Part shown: positions 23,103 to 32,721 of the stretch, piece by piece
Layout of the letters: the number at the start of each line of letters is the position of its first letter
Position numbering within the stretch: position 1 is the first letter of the stretch
Assembly: GCF_016545825.1 (NCBI RefSeq)
Contig: NC_052622.1
Location: 4,593,001-4,657,000, forward strand
DNA: 64,000 bases
Direction: 5' to 3'
Source: Eucalyptus grandis
Taxonomy: Eukaryota > Streptophyta > Magnoliopsida > Myrtales > Myrtaceae
The notes under the pieces: generated by a model
The model's input: the letters and a program-made list of their open reading frames with translations, nothing else
What the model was told of the DNA's origin: nothing
Databases searched by the model: none
Made by a program: the position numbers and the translations under genes

Positions 23103-24662
23103 ATGTTGACGAGCCCTCGACCTCCCGCTTTCTTTCTCCACTCGCAGCGCTCCGCCACCTTCTCTTCCCCCAAGTCGTCCCCTTTGCTGGCTTCGAGTGA
23201 ACCGTCGGGAATCGGATTGAGGGCGCCATCTCTTCACGTGCAATGCCGCCGCGTCATCTCGTCACCTAACGTCGAGTTCGAACCGGGTGAGTGGCTCTCA
23301 GAGACAATTCATCAAACGGTTGATGTCCATGAACGCAATTTGAAATATTTGATCGAACTCCTCGTTAAAAGTCTTGCCTTTTCAGGGGCGTTGGATGTGT
23401 TGTTTCAAGAACTCGGGCTCAACGAGAGAGAGACCGAATCTCTCTTGACCAGGGACCCGGATTTGAGGCTGAAGTCTATCGGTTCGTTGCGGGCTCGCGT
23501 CGCCTCTTTGAAATCGGTCGGAATCAGTGGCCTTGAGCTCTGCCATTTGGTTGTGAAATGCCCTTCTGTGTTGGCAGCAGGTGAAATCGATCCCTTTATA
23601 CTCTTCGTGCGCGACCAATTAGATGGAAAGGTTGACCCAATGCAGCTTAAGCGTCTCTTTATGTCAACTGAGCCGCGATTCCTAGCTGGATTTGAGGAAA
23701 AAGTTAATTTGCTGACTGACAGTGGGATTCCTAGAGAAAAGATTGTTCATGTTCTCAACAATGTGAATTTAACGAAGGCTTTGTCTCTTAAGCCGTTTGA
23801 AGAAATTGAAAGGCTCCTTAATTTCTTGAGCCGCTATGGTGGGGTTGATTTGATCGTGAGGCATCCCCCCATTCTTAACTTCGATATGGATACCCATTTG
23901 ATTCCGAGAGTGGAGTTTCTCCTAGAACTTAGCGGAGGAGATGAGGATGCAACCGGGGCAGTGTTGCGCAAACTGCCTACCTTTTTGAAATACCGTGTGG
24001 AACACTTGGAAAGCCATGTAGAGTTCTTGAGGTCATTTGCGGGATTAGATGATCAAGAAATATTCAGGATCATTCTTGTGTTTCCTAACATTGTTAGTGC
24101 GAGCAGGGAGAGGAAATTGCGTCCCAGAATTAGCTTTCTCAAAGAATGTGGACTCAACTCCAATGAGATTTTCAAGTTCTTGACAAAAGCTCCTTTGTTT
24201 TTGGGTCTATCTTTTGAGGGCAACATTGCTTATAAGCTGGGTTTTTTGGTGAAGATTGGTTACAAGTACAGAACAAAGGAATTTGCAGTTGCAATAGGCG
24301 CTGTGACTAGGGCAAGTTGTGAGAATATGCAGAAGGTGATTGAGCTCTTCTTGAGTTATGGGTTTTCTTGTGAAGATGTGCTTCTCATGAGTAGGAAGCA
24401 TCCTCAGATACTTCAATACAATCCTGATTCTCTGGAGGAGAAAGTGGAATATTTGGTGGGGGAGATGGGACGTGACCTTGAAAAGCTATTGGATTTCCCT
24501 GCATTTCTTGGTTACAAACTCGACAGTAGAATCAAGCATAGGTATGAGGTGAAGAAGAAGATTATAGGTGAAGGGATGTCGATCAACAAGCTGCTTAATG
24601 TTTCGTTTGAGAGATTTGCAAAGAAGAAGGTAGAAAAGTTGGTGCACAAACCTAAAAATTAG
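23103..24662 (+). CDS. plant mTERF protein, probably organelle-targeted (MTERF8-like)
   Basis: An intronless gene for a 519-residue mitochondrial transcription termination factor family protein. These proteins bind nucleic acid in plastids or mitochondria and affect organelle transcription, splicing or translation. The first 40 or so residues are rich in Ser, Pro and Arg and lack acidic residues, as in an organelle transit peptide. From about residue 110 on, mTERF repeats of around 35 residues follow, with the typical pattern of a Pro near the start and LxxxGxxxxxI: examples are SIGSLRARVASLKSVGISGL, FVRDQLDGKV, RISFLKECGLNSNEIFKFLT and VIELFLSYGFSCEDVLLMSR followed by HPQIL. The basic tail KKKVEKLVHK is also usual. 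The start was chosen because it is the first ATG after the pyrimidine patch and gives the full transit peptide. Two degenerate relatives (26003-26371 and 46139-47643) show it belongs to a local array. MTERF8 is my best guess at the subfamily. Confidence 0.9.
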   Translation: MLTSPRPPAFFLHSQRSATFSSPKSSPLLASSEPSGIGLRAPSLHVQCRRVISSPNVEFEPGEWLSETIHQTVDVHERNLKYLIELLVKSLAFSGALDVLFQELGLNERETESLLTRDPDLRLKSIGSLRARVASLKSVGISGLELCHLVVKCPSVLAAGEIDPFILFVRDQLDGKVDPMQLKRLFMSTEPRFLAGFEEKVNLLTDSGIPREKIVHVLNNVNLTKALSLKPFEEIERLLNFLSRYGGVDLIVRHPPILNFDMDTHLIPRVEFLLELSGGDEDATGAVLRKLPTFLKYRVEHLESHVEFLRSFAGLDDQEIFRIILVFPNIVSASRERKLRPRISFLKECGLNSNEIFKFLTKAPLFLGLSFEGNIAYKLGFLVKIGYKYRTKEFAVAIGAVTRASCENMQKVIELFLSYGFSCEDVLLMSRKHPQILQYNPDSLEEKVEYLVGEMGRDLEKLLDFPAFLGYKLDSRIKHRYEVKKKIIGEGMSINKLLNVSFERFAKKKVEKLVHKPKN

Positions 24663-25985
24663 GGGTTGCTCAATTTCATCAGCAGAAGTTCATGGCAAAA
24701 TTGATGGAAATTGCATAGTTACTGAGTATTCTCAAAGCTTCATTAGTCGAAGGCTTTTGGTTTTTTCAGGCGAAATTCTGGCTTTGACTTCCTTAGGTGA
24801 AGATAGAAAGTCATATTTTTCATCCCTAAACCTGCAAAGCCATTATTAAGTTCGAAGAAAATGGTCGATACCCAGTTGAATGAAATGACTGAGTATGCTT
24901 TATTTTAAGGTTAAAGCAACAAGAAAAGTGGCTGATCTTTGTATTTGTGTAACTGTCATTTACAAAGGAATCACCCTTTTGATCGCAATGTTTCTTTGGT
25001 TGCTCCCACATTTTTCTGTTCTTAGTCCTGAAATCTTTAAAAACGTGATTTGACATTGAAAATAATCTTGTCAATGTGCATGAGGCATCAAGACATGGTT
25101 GCCCTTGTTATGCAATAGATTTCCTAATCGGGATTGTCAAAATCAATAAGTTAACTTGATTGCAAGGCATCTTTGATGAGGACAGTCATTTCACCTGTAG
25201 AAATTGCAACAAATAATTGAGTGTTAATTCTGTTGTCTCTGTTTGTGCTTTGATTAAATTACATTCTGTAAATTATTACGACTGTTAGTTCAGGATTATC
25301 TCACAGGACTTTATGATCATCAACAAAACCGAGGATCTATTATCCTCAAGAGATCTGCAAAGTTGTGGCATTTATGCATAATAGGTGCCATTGGCAACTT
25401 CATTCTTTCTCCCATGCAACATGAGGTTACACTTTGGAATGGTGAATTCCAAGACACCTTAAGATGAATAGCCATACTGCTTCGATGGTGGAATATAACC
25501 ATGGCAAGGTAAGAATTCCTATATCTGCGAGATTGTAGTAATCATTGAGTTATGCAAATTCATCATATTCAGGTCTGAACATTGGTATTCTTAGTATGTG
25601 GCCTCATTCTATGGCGTTTCTTAAGTTTTATCCTATGTTTGGTAATCCTGCATTGAATTTCCACATTCTATAAATAAATGTCAATGGAGAAGAAATATGA
25701 ACAAACTATTCCCATAGATGCTGACAAGGTTTCATGGTATCACGTCAAAACTAATACATTATTTCCTGATATGAACAAAAACTAATTTTGAAAAGTTTGA
25801 ATTTTCTGTGAGAGTGAATTGGAGGAAAAAGGAAAAAAATTTCTTCACCCACCTCCTTTTTCCTCTTTCCTCCCTCTCCCAAACAAAGCATTAAAATAGT
25901 ATCAAAAGATCATGACCCACTCATGTGTAAAAAAGTCAAATTGATCAGATAACTTACTTGAAATTTCTGGATAATAGATGGGGTG
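24663..25985 (+). repeat. 3' flank of intact mTERF (array unit)
   Basis: Non-coding sequence repeated downstream of every mTERF copy and as an orphan at 17740-18960. It ends in a pyrimidine-rich ACCCACCTCCTTTTTCCTCT block near 25847 that recurs at 27547 and 48837. Confidence 0.8.
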
Positions 25986-26002
25986 TGAATCCTTTTATGC
26001 TC

Positions 26003-26371
26003 ATGGCACTGTGACTAGGACAAGTTGTGAGAATATGCAGAAGGTGATTGAGCTCTTCTAGAGTTATGAGTTTTCCTATGAAGACGTGCTTCTCATGAGT
26101 AAGAAGCATCCTCAGATACTTCAATACAATCCTGATTCTCTGGAGGAGTAAGTGCAGTACTTGGTAGGGTGGATTGGACACGGCCTTGACGAGCAATTAG
26201 ATTTCCCTGCATTCCTTGATCACAAACTCGACAGTGGAATTAAGCACAGGTACCAGGGGAAGAAGAAGATTATAGGTAAGGTGAAGGAATGTCACTCAAC
26301 AAGCTGCTTTGTGTTTCATCTGAGAGATTTGCAGAGAAACTTGAAGAGCTGGCGCACAAAGCCTAAAAAGT
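26003..26371 (+). pseudogene. truncated mTERF copy (C-terminal quarter)
   Basis: It aligns with the last 120 or so codons of the intact mTERF (from about 24297). The 5' break lies inside the coding sequence and follows directly on mTERF 3' flank sequence, which is the product expected of unequal recombination between units. In-frame stops occur near 26058 (TTC TAG) and 26148 (GAG TAA), and there is a length change near 26280. Not functional. Confidence 0.9.
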
Positions 26372-27800
26372 AAAAGGTTGCTAAGTTTCATCCGCAGAAG
26401 TTCATGGCCAAAGTGATGGAAATTGTACTGAATTTTCTCAAAGCTTTACAATTTCAAGGTTTTGCTGTTTTATTTTTCCCAGGGTAAAATTCTGGCTGGG
26501 ACTTCCTTAGGTGAAGATAGAAAGTCATTATTTCATCCCTAAACTTGCAAAGCCATCATGGTTGATACCCAGTTGTTAGAAATGACTGAGTATTCTCAAT
26601 TTGAATGTTAAGCAACAAGAAAAGTGGCTCATCTTTGTATTTGTGTAATTGTCGATTCTAATGGAATCCACCTTTTAATTGATGGCAATATTTCTTTGGT
26701 TGTTCTCACATTTTTCTGTTCTTAGTCCTGAAATCTTGAAAAATGTGACTCGAAATGGAAGAGAATCTTGTCAATGTGCATGAGGCGTCAAGACATGGTT
26801 GCCTTTGTTATGCAATTCAGGATAGACTTCCTACTTATTGAACAGGGATGGCCAGAATCAGTGAGTTAACTTGATTGAAAGAAATCTATGATCAAGAGAG
26901 TCATTTTACCAATAGAAATTACAATATGTAAGTGTTAATACAGTTCTCTCTGATCTGTTATTTGATTAAATTACATTATTTCCATAAACGTTACAACTGT
27001 GATTTCAGGATTACCTCTGGACATATCATCATCAACAACACTGAGAATCAATTATCCTCAAGATATCTTCAAAGGCGTGGCATTTATACATAATAGATAC
27101 CATTGGCAAGTCCATTCTTTCTCCTATGTGACTTCAACACAGGTTAGTCTTTGGATTAACGAATTGAAAGACGCCTTAAGTTGAAGTAGCCATAGTGCTT
27201 GGTGGTGGAATATAACCATGCAAGGTAAGAAATCCGGTATCAGTGAGATTGCAACGATAACTGAGTTATGCAAACTCATCATATGCAGTTTTGCACATTG
27301 ATATTCTTAGTGCGTGACCTCAGTCCACTGCATTTGTTAAGAATGATCCTATGTTTGGTAATCCTGAATTGCATGTCCTGGGAGAAGAAATAAGAAAAAA
27401 AATATATTCTGATACATGCTGACATAGTCTCGTGGTGTTGCGTCAAGACTGATATACTATGTATTGACATGAAGAAAAATTAATTTAGAAAAGTTTGAAT
27501 GTTCTGCCAGAGTGAATTGGAGGAAAAAGGAAAAAAATTTCTTCACCCACCTCCTTTTTCCTCTTTCCTGCCTCTCCCAAATGAAGCATTAAAATAGTAT
27601 CAAAAGATCATGCCCCGCTAAAGTGTAGAAGTGCCAAATTAACCAGATAACTTTCTTGAAATTTCCAGATAACATATAGGGTGTGAATTCTTTTATGCCC
27701 ATTCAGTGAGTCCTTATGCTAACCTATTTTATACTTTTAACTGTCTACAAATTCTCATTTTATTTTACTCTGTCCTAGTTATATTTTTGCAGATGATTGT
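26372..27800 (+). repeat. 3' flank of truncated mTERF (array unit)
   Basis: Same repeat as after the intact gene, slightly more diverged. No coding sequence. Confidence 0.8.
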
Positions 27801-28141
27801 ATTGCAAGTGTTGAAAAAACATAAGAAATCACTGCAGACAAGAACAGATCATTGAACTTATATAACAAGCAATGGAGTTATTGTTGCACTCGAAAGAACA
27901 CACGAGTGGACCTATGTAACACGGTTTCGTGGTATTGTATCAAAATTGATGTGCTATGTCATGACATGGAGAAGAAGTTGTTTTGAGGTAGGCTAGTTTT
28001 TGTTTTTGATCTTGTTCCTCGAAACTATATGTCAATTTTCTTATGATTGTGACTCGAGCGGTGAAGGAGGGAGTCGGAGAAGAAGGGAGAAGGAAACAAA
28101 TGAAGAAGAAGATAAGAAAAAAGATGGTAGTGATGGAGACT

Positions 28142-28170
<29 letters not shown>
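28142..28170. repeat. (GA)n microsatellite
   Basis: About 14 GA units in a purine-rich block (28040-28175) whose counterpart near 49540-49660 precedes LRK copy 3. Confidence 0.95.
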
Positions 28171-28175
<5 letters not shown>

Positions 28176-28309
28176 TTGTTGATGGGATGTGGGCCCAACA
28201 ATTTCGTGGAGAAGAAAAATCAATCAAATGTATTAAACGATGTTCAGAAATTTTTACGTAGGTGATTACGAGGGGTCTTAATCAGGGTTGGTCGTCTCGC
28301 CGTGCCCAT

Positions 28310-29040
28310 TACTCCACTAATAATGTTAATTTTAGCTTTAATTTCTTGACCTGATCCGTTGACTAACTTAGTCTTTCCTATAGGACAAGGCGACTCCAAA
28401 GTCTCCAATCGAACAAGGTTCATCCAATCTCTTTTCAATCTTTTCATATGGTGCCATCTCCACATACCCCAAGTAGTTCTTTAACAATTTCACTTTGCCC
28501 AAAGACAAACAAAGACCTGATTAATGCTTTCAGCTTTGCCGATGTCTTTGCAGTGTTGTTGCTCTTCCTTGTTCTGTTGCATGCGATGACTAGCAATGCG
28601 GCTCCGAGTAATTCGTAGTACGTCGCTTCATTTTGTGGTGAGATTCCCAATATAAGGTTCTCATTTTAATTGAAGATTGAATCGAAGAGGTGTAGTGAGC
28701 AGGAGAATGAGTTGGCTTGTGAAGATAATTGCACAATTTTATACTTATGTGATGACCGATACTAGATGCGGTCTATCAATTATTCCATCCACCAAATTAG
28801 ATTAGTCGACTGCTCGTCTCTCCCTTTTCATTCATGGGTAGTGTATAACTTCAAGCACCGTATTGACCCAAACAACCTCGTGATGGTCTATTGGTCATTG
28901 TGAACTGCTTGAAGCCAATTAGCTCTCCATTCTACATCACCACCGGTCCATGTATTGAGTGGGTGTAATCTTCCAACACATTATCGAATTGGAACTTGTA
29001 TTTTTCGAACTTATTAATGACTTATGTACACACTATATAG
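28310..29040 (+). pseudogene. LRK10-like relic A: promoter and exon 1
   Basis: Homologous to the upstream region and first exon of LRK copies 2 and 3. Recognisable are the CTATAGGAC box near 28380, the signal-peptide region (VLLLFLVLLHAMTSNAAPSN-like, near 28550-28610), SFCGEI near 28630, [12 protein letters not shown] text with a stop near 28765 and a truncated NWNLY near 29000. Several stops and deletions. The membrane exon and kinase exon are missing. Confidence 0.8.
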
Positions 29041-29059
29041 CATCACTTTAATAAAATAG

Positions 29060-29600
29060 AGGTCTTATAATTATGCCAAACTGTTGAACACGGTATAAGA
29101 TTCTCTTCAAAGATGGTGGGGGAACATGCTATAAGAAAATAAAGATTGTGTATCAGAAGAAAGTGACGGGGGAGGGAGATGGATTTGTTTGTTGACGGAA
29201 TGTGGAGCCAACAATCATGTGAAGAGAGTTCTGGAGGAAACTTTTGAATTTTCAATGGGTGTAAAATTTCCAAGGATTGGACGTGACTCCACTAATAATG
29301 GAACTTTAGTTTGGGTCCCCCTTTTTAATTTCTTGACTTGCATGCTTTTGTTATGTTGACTGACTTGGGCATTTCTATCGGTCAAAGCAACTCCTAAGTC
29401 TCCAATCTAATGAGGTTTGTCCAATCCTTTTTCACTCATTTAATGTTGGGCATCCTTTTGTCCACACACCATCCAATTCTTTACCAATTTCTTTTTTCCC
29501 AAAGACAATCAGAGACATAATTAATACTCTCAGCTCCATGAATATCTCTCTAGTATTGCTGGTCTTTCTTGTTCTATTTGCAAGCGATGTAATGCATGAA
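29060..29600 (+). pseudogene. LRK10-like relic B: promoter and signal peptide only
   Basis: A second, shorter copy of the same upstream region (TTTGTTTGTTGACGGAATGTGG near 29185, GACTTGGGCATTTCTAT near 29363) ending in the start of exon 1 (ATGAATATCTCTCTAGT near 29537, followed by a leucine-rich signal peptide). Everything downstream of about 29595 is lost. Confidence 0.75.
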
Positions 29601-29689
29601 TTTGCATTATTTTTTTCAATCTGAAGATTCAAAACTTGCTGGATGGGAATGTTTTCTTGGTTATGCACTGCCCATAGGCTAAAAATTTA

Positions 29690-30430
29690 GGGGTCCAACC
29701 ATAGCAATGAGCCACATCAACATGGTGTTCATATCCTCATCGTCACTCACCACAAAGTTATTTCCTGAAAATCCAATCCAACTTAAAAGTTTGTTGTTGT
29801 TGTTGTTGTTGTTTCTTCTCTTGTTGCAATCAAACATAGGAGACCCCTTAAGTTTTGTTAATCATTAACAAAGTAAATGGGCGTCAGCCAGCTTTTGTTG
29901 ATTAAGGGGCTCAATAAACTCAACCAGTAAAAAGTTAGAACAAAAGAGGGAAGCTCTCCTAATTTCAAATGTCTTTGCTTCCCAATCTGTAATATTCTTT
30001 TTCAAGTTCCTAAACCTAAAGATCCGTTGGGTCCAATATGGCTTTGTCAGGCCAGAGCTTGCTTCATTGTATGCGTTGAACTTGTATTGCCCATCAAGCT
30101 GCATCAATTATGTTCTTGGTATTCGGGTCGAATGGCCAAGTTTTGATAGGCTACCTGTCGTGAGTGCTTCTAGTGATAAATACCCAAAAATTGATCTTTT
30201 TATTGCTGGAAAATCAATATAAAGCTAACAATAATAACAGCCTTATCACATTTAAAATGGATTTATCACTTGATGCGCCATGCCTCAAAGCATCAAAGAG
30301 ATGCTCAAGACTCAAAAGGGTAATATAACCTCTAATTATCGTTTAGGCGAATATCCAATTTATCTATACAGTCTCATAAGGTAAATATTAATAAGTTTAT
30401 AAGAATGTATTGATTAGGATTTATTACATA
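29690..30430 (-). repeat. repeat X, copy 2
   Basis: Direct-orientation homologue of 20980-21780, with the minus-strand frame 30107-29865 showing the conserved DWEAKTFEI peptide. In the first copy it lies before an mTERF unit, here before an LRK unit. Confidence 0.6.
29791..29813. repeat. (TTG)n microsatellite
   Basis: Seven to eight TTG units inside repeat X copy 2 that are absent from copy 1. Confidence 0.9.
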
Positions 30431-31489
30431 TCTTTCAACTATATATATCTTGCTAAAGTGTAGTTATCATTTATTAGCATTCTTCACGACTGTCACGAAG
30501 GACGCACTAATGTGATTCTATCGATGTTATGCCCCTTTCTTAGCTTAAAAGTAATGGCTACATAAGACACAACAAAAATAGTGTAACTAATTAAATTTGA
30601 ACGCGACAAAAGATGTTTCTCGTGGGCTTCAAAAAGCAAGTCTGTAGATTCCTCATGTTTTCTTACTTCTGCACTCTCTTGCTACATGACAACAAATCTC
30701 CTCACGTCATAACTTCATCAACCTCACACCCCTAATCAAATCTTATTTTAATAGCCAAACCAAAGTCTTCTTCCATATCTATACGGCTTTTTGAACAAAA
30801 TTTGTTTGCTGTATCAATCGACCAGAGTAAATCAGAAGTGGAGGTGAAAAAGAGATGTCACTAGTTTGAAGTGATTGCCCCATTGATATAGACCAATCTC
30901 CAATCCACGTGAAAGGCTATTGAGTTTGCTTGTCTTCAATAATTCTTGAAAGATGTCTCCTTATGATTCTTGCCAAGAATAATATTCCCTATATCGCGCC
31001 CCGTCAATTATTAGGGGGACAAAATTTTCTATAAAAAAATGTGAAGACCATATGATAGAGAAATTCATGAGGACCCACTATGGACTCGAGTTGTCCCCAC
31101 ATGGATCCCTTATTTATACAGCTGTGCTAGCTAAATTTTTACTTAAGCAACTATAGTAATTCTAGCTACGTGCATAGCAATAATACAATAATAGGGTGGA
31201 TATATATATGATTTTGGTTTCAGGCGAAATATAGGAGGGGAGAGGGTATTTTATGTAACGCTACACACATAAGCTATTGCAAATTTATACATTTTAACTT
31301 TAGATAAGGATTTTCTCAAATTTACTTGATAAAATATGTAATCGTTCATAGCTAGGTCAACGATGTGCAATATCTCATTATCATATAAGATAACTTTTTT
31401 AAAAGAAGACTGATCAACTATGTAACAAATTGAATGATGACTAATCTTTGAGACTTAATTTAGCAAAAATGGAATAAATATCAAGTGAT
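30431..31489. other. AT-rich spacer, nothing recognised
   Basis: Only very short open frames. No homology to the rest of the window was noticed. Confidence 0.4.
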
Positions 31490-31492
31490 TAA

Positions 31493-32358
31493 GGTGTGTA
31501 TGATAAAATTTCTGGCCAGAAATTGATTTTTCAATTTCTATTCCATGGACGAGTTTTTGAGTAAAGAAACGCGTTTGATAACAATTTAAAATTTCTATTT
31601 CTGAAATAAAAATTCGTTTTATAACAAAATAAAATTTATATTTCTAAGAGTGACAACAACCAGCGTTCGGTGGCCGGAGTCTGATGTTCAGTGGCCGGTG
31701 TTCGGCATCCGATGACTGGCGGCAAGTGGCCGAAGTCCAAAATCCAACGTTTGGCATTTGGCATCGGTGGCGGGCGGCGAAAGTCCGAGTCGACACGGAG
31801 TCCGACGACACCGGCAGCGGCGTTGAACATCCAGAGTTTTGATGTCGACATTCGGAGTCTAATGATAGGAGGTCGGCGGCGAGTGGCTAGTGACCGTTGT
31901 GAAAGGAGTCCGGCGGTGGGTGGTAGGTAACCGATATTCCGGCGGCTGGTGGCGAGCAACGGATAGTCAGCGACGAACACCCGGTGGTTGGTGGTGAGCC
32001 TTTGGTATTCAATGATTGGCGATGAGTGGCCAATGATTGGTGGCGTTTGGCATCCGGCGATCGGCAATTGGCGATGGGTGGTCGGCGGCGGGCGTCAGGC
32101 ATACCACGGGCGGCAAGTGGGCGATGGGCGGTGACGAGAGTGAACGATGAGAAAAATTTTGATTTCTTATCTTTGTTCAAGAAATAGAAAAGTTAAAAAT
32201 TTTAACTTTTGATTTATACTCCAAATTTATTTTGGAATAATTTTTTTTTCAGAAATAGAAAAATGAAATTACGTTATCAAACGGATTTATATTCCAAATT
32301 GTTTCGAGGAACATAAAAATAAAGAAGTAGAAAAACATAAATTTTATAATGTGCGCCC
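31493..32358. mobile_element. PIF/Harbinger-like non-autonomous element
   Basis: Ends GGTGTGTATGATAA on the left and, on the other strand, GGGCGCACATTATAA on the right. The inverted similarity continues inward through GTTTGATAAC and TTTCTATTTCTG blocks for over 100 bp. The flanks are TAA at 31490-31492 and 32359-32361, matching the 3-bp TWA duplication of PIF/Harbinger elements. The interior (about 31655-32130) is unusually GC-rich, made of loosely repeated GGTGGCCGGCG-like words, with open frames on both strands but no recognisable transposase. Confidence 0.7.
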
Positions 32359-32514
32359 TAAGAGTAAAGGAACGGAAAAAAAAAATTCAAAGGTGGAGGA
32401 GAAGGGAGGAGGAAAAAGATAAATGATAAAAAACGAAGAATGTGTCAGAAGGAAGTGACGGGGAGAGAGAGAGATGTGAAAAAGTTAGACATGAATCCAC
32501 TAATTATGGAGCTT

Positions 32515-32721
32515 CAACTTGGGTCCACCTCCTCTAACTTCTTGACTTGCTTGCATTTTTCCGTTAACTGACCGGGGCTTCTCTATAGGCCAGGCGACCG
32601 CAAGCCTCCATTCAGATTAGGATCACCCAATCTCTTCTGAATCTTTTCATATTGCGCCTCTCCCCCACGCAGACCAAGCCATTCCTTACCAATTTCTCTT
32701 TGCCCAAAGACAAATAGAGAC
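32515..32721 (+). promoter_or_regulatory. conserved promoter region of LRK copy 2
   Basis: It is shared with the regions before relics A and B and copy 3 (about 28320-28460, 29310-29460 and 49815-49965). A CTCTATAGGC box about 140 bp before the ATG is the best TATA candidate. Conservation among copies comes at least partly from recent duplication, so it does not prove function. Confidence 0.45.

Noticed and set aside
31482..31492. hAT element with an 8-bp duplication at the GC-rich MITE
   Set aside because: No 8-bp direct repeat is found at the ends. A TAA duplication fits PIF/Harbinger better.
31636..32067. Long open frames on both strands in the Harbinger-like element as genes
   Set aside because: Repetitive GC-rich sequence lacks stops by composition. 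Both strands are open, and neither translation looks like a transposase.
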